64,000 nt of DNA from positions 1,348,581-1,412,580 of the forward strand of contig NZ_CP041345.1 of the NCBI RefSeq assembly GCF_013265555.1, in the 5' to 3' direction. The stretch is from Tenuifilum thalassicum. Its GTDB lineage: Bacteria > Bacteroidota > Bacteroidia > Bacteroidales > Tenuifilaceae. The notes beneath the pieces were generated by a model that saw nothing but the letters and a program-made list of their open reading frames with translations, was not told where the DNA came from and did no database searches. Shown here in pieces: positions 26,225 through 33,905 of the stretch; the first letter of the stretch is position 1, and each line of letters starts with the position of its first letter. Both the position numbers and the translations under genes were made by a program.

Positions 26225-27862
26225 TTATTCGGGAAGTATTTGTTCTTTAGGGAGTTTTGATGGTTTAAAAATTTCAATAATACCTTTAATCCCAATAGTA
26301 AGAACTAGATTAAAAAAGTACGCTAGATATGCAAAAAGCAGTGCTGCACCTGCTATGGCTGCTAAAGCCATGAAAATATCGAATTCGCCGTTATAGTAGA
26401 TTGTTCTGCGGAGCATTCCCTTTAAGCCTGCCATTCCCATGAACGCTCCCATTCCTATTCCTCCAAGTAGGTGTAGCCAGAAGTGCCATGATGTTAGTTT
26501 TACGCTAAAGATATTCAATCCATTAGTAAGAACTGGTAGTAACTTATAAACTACGGCGTAAAGTGTCATAGTAAGACCAATAAGAACAGCAACGTGAACA
26601 TGTGGTCCAACAATCCATTGAGTGTTGTGAAGGATTCTGTTCATGCCCATATCGGCTTGAATGATACCGGCTGCAACAGCAAGTGCAAAACCGAGCAATC
26701 CGCCGAGGAAGAATTTGAGTTCAGGCGTCCATTTCAATGGACGGGCATTCCAAAGGGTTACAAGACTTATAAATAGCGCTAAGCCTTGTGTAATTAATTC
26801 GAAAGCTGTAACAAATTGGCCTGAAACAAGCTTTAACATTAATGGCTGAGCTTGATCGGAAAGCAGATGGTGCGACCATACCGTCCATGATACAACCAAC
26901 TCAAGGAGTAGTAGGGCTCTTGCTACATTTTCCATGTATACATTCTTTACACCAGTTATGAGCATGGCCAACAAGTACCATGTACCTGCCACAAAGATTA
27001 AAACCAAACCATCAGCTATAAGGTCAAGCCCCCACCAGAACATGTTTTTGTACAAAAGTGCATCGATCCACGAGTTTTGAAGGTTATATCCTAAAATATG
27101 ACCAACTAGATAAACTAAGATAAGAACGCCAGTAAATGTAATTATACCTGCATTTAAGAATACATCAACAGAACCTCTTGCTATTGCTGCTACTGGTAGA
27201 GGTACCTTGTGAGATTTTCTATTCTCTTTTTTACAGAACAGATTTGCTAGCCCGCTAACACCTAGAGCTGATGCTAATAATGCTCCACCAGGCTGCTTTT
27301 CCCATCCTTTAGGTGTATAGGCAATGGTTTTGAAAACAACAACTACAAAGATGATTGAAGCAACCATTACAAGTGCAATACCCAGAATGAAGAAAGTGCC
27401 TCCCCATGGGCCAAACTGATTAAAGTCGGCAGGGAGTGGCCAGTACAGTGTGTAGAGAGGACCATAGTGTGAAAGAAATCCAGCAAACCAGAATAGGAAA
27501 ACACCAATTGTTATTAGCCAGAACGACCAGCTAGCAGCTTTAAAACCCCATAATGGTTTTTTCATAAGGTAGGGTAGGGCAAAATAGAATGCTCCAAATA
27601 CGAGTGTATAGGTTGCGCCAAATATTCCAACCAATGGATGTGCAGTAAGTATGGCAAAGTATTGATGTTCGGGAATCAACTCTGTTAATGAGTTGGGCGA
27701 TGCAAGAATTAGTCGCATTATCATACCTTCAATTACGGCAAAGCCATAATACAGTAATGATACTACCGCAAACCTTAGTGTTAACTTCTGTAATGGGGTA
27801 AGTCCCGAAAGACGTCCGTTTACCTCATTACCATTAATCAGTGTATTTATAAACTTTATCAT
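26225..27862 (-). CDS. Heme-copper oxidoreductase subunit I with Asp at the first CuB position; probable nitric oxide reductase
   Basis: This 545-residue protein has about 13-14 membrane helices. Recognisable ligands are His75 (ILTAHPLVG, low-spin heme), the HH pair His331-His332 in VWSHHLLSD, and the heme pair His421/His423 in GPHVHVAV. The helix VI segment that should carry the first CuB histidine and the cross-linked Tyr (H-P-x-V-Y) instead reads FWWGLDLIADG, with Asp280 and Asp284. This aligns with the NorB pattern H-L-W-V-E-G with His replaced by Asp. Loss of His and Tyr is incompatible with a standard oxygen reductase and points to a NO-reductase-type family with a carboxylate ligand. 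It is co-transcribed with subunit II, 14 bp apart. Confidence 0.85.
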   Translation of the reverse strand: MIKFINTLINGNEVNGRLSGLTPLQKLTLRFAVVSLLYYGFAVIEGMIMRLILASPNSLTELIPEHQYFAILTAHPLVGIFGATYTLVFGAFYFALPYLMKKPLWGFKAASWSFWLITIGVFLFWFAGFLSHYGPLYTLYWPLPADFNQFGPWGGTFFILGIALVMVASIIFVVVVFKTIAYTPKGWEKQPGGALLASALGVSGLANLFCKKENRKSHKVPLPVAAIARGSVDVFLNAGIITFTGVLILVYLVGHILGYNLQNSWIDALLYKNMFWWGLDLIADGLVLIFVAGTWYLLAMLITGVKNVYMENVARALLLLELVVSWTVWSHHLLSDQAQPLMLKLVSGQFVTAFELITQGLALFISLVTLWNARPLKWTPELKFFLGGLLGFALAVAAGIIQADMGMNRILHNTQWIVGPHVHVAVLIGLTMTLYAVVYKLLPVLTNGLNIFSVKLTSWHFWLHLLGGIGMGAFMGMAGLKGMLRRTIYYNGEFDIFMALAAIAGAALLFAYLAYFFNLVLTIGIKGIIEIFKPSKLPKEQILPE

Positions 27863-27876
27863 AGTTCAAAGTTTTT

Positions 27877-28452
27877 TTATTCAACAGTTATAAAGTTTGG
27901 TATAAGCATTCGAGTGCTTTTAGGCCCTGCATATTCTGTTGAACGCAGCGTGAAGGTCCCTTTCTCTGTAAACTTCCAAACAATCTTGTTGTGGTAAAGA
28001 GGTAAAACCTGCATTTGAAGAACCATCGTGTTGTTGGGGCGGAATAACCCAAACCCATAGGTTAGGTCTTTGGAGTAAACATCAAATAGTATCGTTTCGC
28101 CTTCTTGTACTTTTAATGGCTCGTTGATAGGAAGTTCTTGTCGAACAGAGTCGGTTAAAAGGTAGAACTTAAAGCTATCAACCTCCATCTTTATTTCCCG
28201 GTCTGGGGTTATTTTTGAGGCATCCATCTCTAGTTTAACCCAAGGAATGGTGTGCATTGTTGTGAGATGGAGCGATACACCAATAATGATAAGTAGAATG
28301 GTAAAAGAGTAAAACAGGACTGGTTTTACTACTGGCTTTTGTGTGGGCTTAGTTATTCGATAAGCAAACCACACAAAAAGGATAATTGCCGCCAAGCTAT
28401 AAATGGTGTAGGCGATAATTAATCCTGTTGCAACTACATCAGAGTTTACCAT
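27877..28452 (-). CDS. Cupredoxin-like subunit II without CuA ligands
   Basis: This 191-residue protein has two N-terminal membrane helices (about residues 6-30 and 44-63) and a periplasmic cupredoxin domain. The layout of oxidase subunit II is kept (TYGFGLFRPNNTMVLQMQVL ... FTLRSTEYAGP), but the CuA ligands are gone. The first His is Tyr132, the C-x-E-x-C loop reads STEYA (Ser171, Ala175), and the second His region is KST; only Met182 remains. Electron entry must therefore use another route. It is first in the operon, below a TTGAT/ATCAA palindrome. Confidence 0.82.
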   Translation of the reverse strand: MVNSDVVATGLIIAYTIYSLAAIILFVWFAYRITKPTQKPVVKPVLFYSFTILLIIIGVSLHLTTMHTIPWVKLEMDASKITPDREIKMEVDSFKFYLLTDSVRQELPINEPLKVQEGETILFDVYSKDLTYGFGLFRPNNTMVLQMQVLPLYHNKIVWKFTEKGTFTLRSTEYAGPKSTRMLIPNFITVE

Positions 28453-28508
28453 AAGCTTTTAGGTTTTGATTTCTTACACAAGTTAGAATATTTTAACATA
28501 AGTTTACA

Positions 28509-28522
28509 TTGATATTAATCAA
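28509..28522. promoter_or_regulatory. FNR/CRP-family operator (TTGAT-n4-ATCAA)
   Basis: The sequence TTGATATTAATCAA is a perfect match to the FNR/DNR consensus TTGATnnnnATCAA. Its centre lies 63 bases from the subunit II ATG, so activation from a -41.5 position would give a leader of about 22 bases. The same site lies about 56 bases upstream of the likely xerD transcription start. This suggests control by low oxygen or NO. Confidence 0.7.
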
Positions 28523-28557
28523 ATCTTTCTTTTTATGATTGGAAAATATGCAAGTAT

Positions 28558-28565
28558 TATATTTG
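28558..28565 (+). promoter_or_regulatory. Candidate -7 element for the recombinase gene
   Basis: TATATTTG matches TAnnTTTG, with a TTG at 28539-28541. It is 21 bases before the ATG at 28586. Confidence 0.4.
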
Positions 28566-28585
28566 TGAAAAGAAAGGTTTATTAA

Positions 28586-29482
28586 ATGGGTTGGAAACAT
28601 GCCATAGACGATTACGTCAACTTTTTGCGCCTCGAAAAGTCGCTTTCGGAAAATTCTATATCTGCATATTGTAATGATATTGACAAATTACGACAGTTTG
28701 CAGAGGGAAAAGGAGTAGAGCCTGAATTTATTACAAGGAAAGACCTGGAGGAGTTTTTATCGGAACTTCACGATTTGGGTTTAAACAAACGGTCTCAATC
28801 TCGAATCCTTTCTGGCATTAGAGGATTTTTCAAGTATCTGATTTTAGAAGATGTAATTGAGAACGACCCTACTGAGCTGTTAGAATCGCCCAAGATTGGT
28901 AGGAAGTTGCCTGAAGTGCTTTCTATTGAAGAGATTGATGCTCTTGAGGCCGCAATTGATCTTAGCAAACCCGATGGTCATAGGAATAGGGCTATTATTG
29001 AAACACTCTATAGCTGCGGTCTTCGGGTTTCTGAGCTGGTATCACTTCGTCTAACCGATTTGTTTTTTAACGAGGGCTTTATTCGTGTAATAGGTAAAGG
29101 CGATAAGGAACGTTTGGTTCCAATAGGCAGTAAGGCAAAAAATGATATAAACCAGTATCTTTCACAACGAAATGGAGTAAATGCTCGTATTGACCCTGAT
29201 TATCGAGATATTGTATTTCTTAATCGTTGGGGACGCAAGCTGACCCGAGAAATGGTGTTTACAATAATTAAAAGGTGCGCTAAACTTGCAGGGATTAATA
29301 AAAACATTAGCCCTCATACGTTACGGCATTCGTTTGCCACACATTTAGTTGAGGGTGGTGCCGATTTGCGAGCTGTTCAGGAGATGCTTGGACACGAATC
29401 GATACAAACTACTGAGATTTATACTCATCTCGATAACCAGTATTTAAGAGAAACCATAATGATGTTCCATCCACATAAATAA
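28586..29482 (+). CDS. xerD: Tyrosine recombinase of XerC/XerD type
   Basis: This 298-residue integrase has an N-terminal SAM-like core-binding domain (residues 1-90) and a catalytic domain with Arg in SCGLRVSELVSLRL, H-x-x-R in SPHTLRHSFATHLVEGGADL, the GHESIQTTEIYTH strand and the nucleophilic Tyr in EIYTHL. Length and motif spacing match XerD, which resolves chromosome dimers with FtsK. It is the only Xer in the window, and no integrase-flanking repeats, cargo or mobile genes are nearby, so a housekeeping role is likely. Whether it is XerC or XerD cannot be fixed by eye. Confidence 0.88.
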   Translation: MGWKHAIDDYVNFLRLEKSLSENSISAYCNDIDKLRQFAEGKGVEPEFITRKDLEEFLSELHDLGLNKRSQSRILSGIRGFFKYLILEDVIENDPTELLESPKIGRKLPEVLSIEEIDALEAAIDLSKPDGHRNRAIIETLYSCGLRVSELVSLRLTDLFFNEGFIRVIGKGDKERLVPIGSKAKNDINQYLSQRNGVNARIDPDYRDIVFLNRWGRKLTREMVFTIIKRCAKLAGINKNISPHTLRHSFATHLVEGGADLRAVQEMLGHESIQTTEIYTHLDNQYLRETIMMFHPHK

Positions 29483-29506
29483 TTGTTTAACCTAAATTAT
29501 ACTGTT

Positions 29507-29686
29507 ATGGATACCAATGAAAAGGTAATTGAAACTTTGAAATCGGCTGGAAAACCAATGAAAGCTGGTGAAATTGCTGAGGCATCGGGTGTTGATAAAA
29601 AAGAGGTTGATAAAGCTATCAAAAAGTTGGTAGCAGAAGGAAAAATTGAGTCGCCAAAGCGCTGTTTCTACGACATCAAGAAGTAA
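29507..29686 (+). CDS. Small winged-helix DNA-binding protein
   Basis: This 59-residue protein consists of a single winged helix: [20 protein letters not shown], then [20 protein letters not shown] and KRCFYDIKK as the wing. Such minimal MarR/TrmB-like helix proteins occur in anaerobes; targets are unknown. ATG 29507 starts the domain and lies 24 bp after the recombinase stop. A bidirectional terminator follows at once. Confidence 0.8.
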   Translation: MDTNEKVIETLKSAGKPMKAGEIAEASGVDKKEVDKAIKKLVAEGKIESPKRCFYDIKK

Positions 29687-29717
29687 AAAAAACGGGTTGA
29701 CAATCAACCCGTTTTTT
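29687..29717. terminator. Bidirectional terminator
   Basis: AAAAAACGGGTTGA and TCAACCCGTTTTTT flank a 3-base loop. T runs on both strands serve the small regulator on the plus strand and the tricorn-like protease on the minus strand. Confidence 0.85.
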
Positions 29718-29724
29718 ATTGTGG

Positions 29725-32700
29725 TTATTTAGATTTATCTGGAGCTTGAGGAATTCCAGGTAAAGGTTTGTAGTCCTTAAGCATTTCTTTTATTTTCTCA
29801 ATGGCCTTGTTTAGCTGGTCATCTTGCCCCATGTATTCACGATATGGGTCGTTATCTATTTCGATATCTGGGTCAACGCCATATCCTTCAATTATCCAGC
29901 TACTCTCATCGGAACTGTAACTAGCAAATTCGGGTTTGCGTAAATCACCACCATCAACAAATGGGAGTGAACCCGAAATACCAACAACGCCACCCCAGCT
30001 TCTAACACCAATAACAGGTCCTAAACCAAGTTTCTTAAAGCCATAGGGGAACAAATCGCCATCGGAGGCAGAGTATCTGTCAATTAGCAGTACCTTTGGA
30101 CCGTAATGGGTTTGTGCAGGGATAGTATTTGGATATTTAACACCACGCCTCATGGTCATTCTGTAAACAATCCGACTTAAACGTTCAAGTATCATTGGTG
30201 ATACATTTCCTCCTCCATTGCCACGATCGTCGATTATTAATGCTTTTTTGGTTAGCTGTGGGTAGAAGTATTTAACAAACTCATTGAGTCCGGCAACCCC
30301 CATGTCGGGTATATGGATATATCCTACTTCACCATTTGTAGCCTCATTTACTTTTCGAATATTATCCTGAACCCAGGTATAGTAATATAGTTCCGATTCG
30401 TCGTCAATTGGCTTTACAAGCACCTTTCTGCTTCCTTCAACCTTAGGAGAGGAATTAACTGTTAGCTCAACAGTTTTTCCTGCTTTATCAACCAGAGTGG
30501 AGTAGATATCAGGTATGGTTTTCAGATCAATACCGTTAACAGCAATGATATAGTCGCCTTCGTTAACATTAACGCCAATCTCTTTTAGTGGTGAACGAAG
30601 CGCATCGCTCCAGTTTGCTCCATTTAATATCTTGTCCACTTTGAAATAGCCACTTTTATCCTTGCTCAGTTTTGCACCAAGCAAACCAGTTTTAATTCTA
30701 TCGGGTTTGGGCCTATCGCCGCTATTTACGTATGCATGACCAACGCTTAGCTCACCAATCATTTCGCCAATGATATAGGTAAGGTCATTTCTATGATTAA
30801 CATATGGAACAAGCTCGGCATATTTATCGTGTATAGCTTTCCAATCAACACCATGCATATTTTCAACGTAGAAGAAGTCGCGCATCTGACGCCAGCTCTC
30901 GTCAAAAATTTGCTTCCATTCCTTACGATAATCAACCCAAACCTTCATGTTCTCAAGGTTTACTGTCTTTTCCATATTTATTTTGTTGGACGGTAGATCA
31001 ATTACTGCATAGCTATGTTGTTTGGACACCAACATTTTTTTCCCGTTAGAAGAAATTGTGAATCGGATTGATTTTCCCAGTTCAGTTTCTTTTTGCTTTT
31101 TAAGATCGTACATCATTGCTACGGGTTGGCGGCTTCTTGAGTTAGAATAGTTATAGTATACCTTGCCATTGATGCAGTATATGTTGTAATACCTTCCAGC
31201 CTTCCCTGGTAGTTGAACTGTCCTGTTTTCTATACCATCAAAATCTATTATTACAGGTGATGTTTCGGGTTTTGATTTATCTTCAGCTTTCCCTGAATTT
31301 TTATTAGAGTCTTTATTTTTGTCTTTGTCCTGGTTACCTTCGATTTTTACTATATCGTTCTCGGGTGCAAATGGCGATGGGGTATCTTTTGAGAGCATAA
31401 CCATGTATATATTGCTCATATCTACATAGGCATGGTTCCACTCCGTGTGGCTGTAAATGGGATTAAACTCCCTATCGGAAACAAAAAGAAGGTATTTCCC
31501 ATCGTTTGAAAAGATAGGAGAGTATGATGAGAACCAGTTTGATGATACAGGCTTAATATCATTAGTTTCGGTATTGTAAACATAAATTACTGAAAACCTA
31601 TTTTCGTCATCATCAGAGAAGGTTATCCATTTACTGTCGGGCGACCAGTTGTAGTTGTAAATTGGGCCGAAATCGCTCTTCTTAACAAGAGTTACCTTTT
31701 TTGTGTCGATATCAATATATTGTAGACGACCTAACCGATCGTTAAATGCAATTTTTTTGCTATCGGGCGACCATTGGATTCCGAAGATATAGTTGTTAAT
31801 ACCCGAAGTAATTTGTTTAGCTGGTTCACTTCTGTCCTGGGACTGAATGTAAATCTCATATTCGCCCGTTTTGTCGGAGAGGTATGCAATCCATTTACCA
31901 TCGGGCGACCAGGTTGCTTCCCTGTCGTGTGCATCGGAACTTGATGTTAGGTTGTAGGTTATTCCCTTTTCTGAAGGAACAGTAAAGATATCACCACGTG
32001 CACTAAAAACAATGCGTTCGCCATTTGGAGAGAGATCTGCTCCAGTAATTCGTTTGCTTGCATCAGCCCAAGCAGAACGCGAGTAGTTTTGGTCGTTTGC
32101 AATTGTAACGTTGATTTTTCTTGTTGTTCGGGTTCTAACATCGAATGCGAATAGGTAGCCACCTTTTTCAAAAACTATGGTATTTTGGTCGAACGACGGG
32201 AATTTAATATCGTAATCGGTGTAATTTGTAATTTTTTCTATTGCCTTAGTCTTAACGTTATATGAGAATAGATTCATTGTTCTGTCGCGGTCCGAAAGGA
32301 AGAAGATTTCATCGCCAATCCACATTGGAAAAATGTCTTGAGATGGATTATTGGTAACGTTTACCACCTCTTTTGAGTTAAAGTCGAAAATCCAAATATC
32401 ATCAGCCATACCTCCTTTATAGTACTTCCAGGTACGGAATTCACGGAAAACCTTGTTAAATGCAAGTTTGCTTCCGTCGGATGAGAATGAGCAAAAGCCA
32501 CCCGTTGAAAGCGGGAGTTCCTCGCTCATTCCCCCATTCATGGGAACCATGAATAGCTGTCCTTTGAATGAGTTAAAGCTTTGTTTACGTGATCGATAAA
32601 CAATTTTTTGTCCATCGGGGGTCCAGGCCATTACAATATTGTTAGGTCCCATCCTATCGGAAACATCATCACGGTTAAGTGTTGCCGTGAATGTTAATCT

Positions 32701-33003
32701 GGTAGGGATTCCACCTTCTGCTGGAATGCTAAACACTTCGGTATTGCCATCGTACTGGCCAGTAAATGCAATGGTTTTACCATCGGGTGAGAAATGTGGG
32801 AACATTTCATAGCCAACATGAGTTGTAAGCTTGCGGGCCACGCCACCCGATAATGGAACAGTATACAAATCTCCAGCGTAACTAAAAACTACCTGGTTGT
32901 TGTGTACTGCAGGAAAGCGCATTAACCTTGCTTCCTGGCCTAGGGCTGCTGTTAGCGAAATGGCTGCTGCCAAAATACAGAGCATTAATTTTTTCATTGT
33001 CAT
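29725..33003 (-). CDS. Tricorn-like protease (beta-propellers, PDZ, S41 domain), secreted
   Basis: This 1092-residue protein has a signal peptide (LMLCILAAAISLTAALGQ). N-terminal PD40/WD40-like propeller blades repeat motifs such as FSPDGKTIAFTG and WSPDGKWIAYLS up to about residue 570. A linker rich in Lys/Asp, a core helical region, a PDZ-like segment near 765-840, and the S41 peptidase domain follow, with IDDRGNGGGNVS and the catalytic serine in YSASDGDLFP. Tricorn homologs finish peptide breakdown by trimming short peptides. It is likely periplasmic. ATG 33003 or 32997 are equivalent starts; a TTG at 33018 is less likely. Confidence 0.92.
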   Translation of the reverse strand: MTMKKLMLCILAAAISLTAALGQEARLMRFPAVHNNQVVFSYAGDLYTVPLSGGVARKLTTHVGYEMFPHFSPDGKTIAFTGQYDGNTEVFSIPAEGGIPTRLTFTATLNRDDVSDRMGPNNIVMAWTPDGQKIVYRSRKQSFNSFKGQLFMVPMNGGMSEELPLSTGGFCSFSSDGSKLAFNKVFREFRTWKYYKGGMADDIWIFDFNSKEVVNVTNNPSQDIFPMWIGDEIFFLSDRDRTMNLFSYNVKTKAIEKITNYTDYDIKFPSFDQNTIVFEKGGYLFAFDVRTRTTRKINVTIANDQNYSRSAWADASKRITGADLSPNGERIVFSARGDIFTVPSEKGITYNLTSSSDAHDREATWSPDGKWIAYLSDKTGEYEIYIQSQDRSEPAKQITSGINNYIFGIQWSPDSKKIAFNDRLGRLQYIDIDTKKVTLVKKSDFGPIYNYNWSPDSKWITFSDDDENRFSVIYVYNTETNDIKPVSSNWFSSYSPIFSNDGKYLLFVSDREFNPIYSHTEWNHAYVDMSNIYMVMLSKDTPSPFAPENDIVKIEGNQDKDKNKDSNKNSGKAEDKSKPETSPVIIDFDGIENRTVQLPGKAGRYYNIYCINGKVYYNYSNSRSRQPVAMMYDLKKQKETELGKSIRFTISSNGKKMLVSKQHSYAVIDLPSNKINMEKTVNLENMKVWVDYRKEWKQIFDESWRQMRDFFYVENMHGVDWKAIHDKYAELVPYVNHRNDLTYIIGEMIGELSVGHAYVNSGDRPKPDRIKTGLLGAKLSKDKSGYFKVDKILNGANWSDALRSPLKEIGVNVNEGDYIIAVNGIDLKTIPDIYSTLVDKAGKTVELTVNSSPKVEGSRKVLVKPIDDESELYYYTWVQDNIRKVNEATNGEVGYIHIPDMGVAGLNEFVKYFYPQLTKKALIIDDRGNGGGNVSPMILERLSRIVYRMTMRRGVKYPNTIPAQTHYGPKVLLIDRYSASDGDLFPYGFKKLGLGPVIGVRSWGGVVGISGSLPFVDGGDLRKPEFASYSSDESSWIIEGYGVDPDIEIDNDPYREYMGQDDQLNKAIEKIKEMLKDYKPLPGIPQAPDKSK

Positions 33004-33283
33004 AGGTTTTAGTTGCAATTAGTACAAGTTAGATATTTTTTATGAGAAAAAGTTTAGACACCTTGTCACTTTTTGAATTCTCTTTTCAAAAGTGGTTGTA
33101 AAATTTATAACAAATAAAACACGGAGCATTTAAAAAGAAGAAGCTTTTATGTTTGAAACTGTAACCAATCTATGTTGTCTGGCATTCCGTTTTCACAGTG
33201 GAAGTCTATTCGTGCAAAAATTTAATTCAAGTTATAAAAGAAGGGCTTTTATTCAATGTATAAAAACATTATAAGGATTTGAT

Positions 33284-33658
33284 TTACTGAAAATATTGCA
33301 TCAATTTGCTACTCATGTCATCCAAGAATTCGTTAATTTCATCAATAAACTCTTCTTGTTTTTTTGTTCGGTTTATTGTTAAATGAATAATTATGGAATT
33401 GCGGTCGGGTGGGTATCCGGTGGTTATTGTCCAACATAGTGCATTGGGGCATTCTAATAACGAAAAACGAACTCCACCTTTGATCTCCATTCGATTTAAG
33501 GTGAACTCTCCCCAAATACCACCGATTTTTGATTCGCTCTCATTTAGAATTTCTAAATTAAAAATAGTAGAGCAAAATTGATCTAAATTGCTAACAGTTA
33601 GTTTTCTATGTATAGCCTGCTCTGTAGTTCTTACTTTAACAATTCTGAAAAATTCCAT
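33284..33658 (-). CDS. Conserved small protein of unknown function
   Basis: This 124-residue soluble protein is not recognised as a family member. It has alternating strands (KIGGIWGEFTLNRMEIKGGV, LCWTITTGYPPDRNSIIIHL) and a C-terminal helix (QEEFIDEINEFLDDMSSKLM), giving an alpha+beta outline. No signal peptide is present. It is isolated, with 281 bases to the next gene downstream and 247 upstream. Confidence 0.6.
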   Translation of the reverse strand: MEFFRIVKVRTTEQAIHRKLTVSNLDQFCSTIFNLEILNESESKIGGIWGEFTLNRMEIKGGVRFSLLECPNALCWTITTGYPPDRNSIIIHLTINRTKKQEEFIDEINEFLDDMSSKLMQYFQ

Positions 33659-33905
33659 ATGATATTATTGTAGTTTATGTTTTGTGGTAAAATTCAATCT
33701 GTTAAAGATATCAAAAAAAATAGAGATTGCTTAACATCTAGATAATTTATTACTTGAGTCTTATGCACTTTTAACCATAAAATATTAAAAATCATCTTTA
33801 TGTTTTATCATCCTAAGCATGACATAGTAATTATTCCTTTATTCATGGTTAAACCTTATTTTACTATCTTTATCAAATCAATGTTAAACGATAAATTCAT
33901 TTACT

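Noticed and set aside
28586-29482. Integrase of a mobile element
   Set aside because: No flanking repeats, excisionase, cargo or tRNA attachment site is near, and length and motifs fit chromosomal Xer recombinases.
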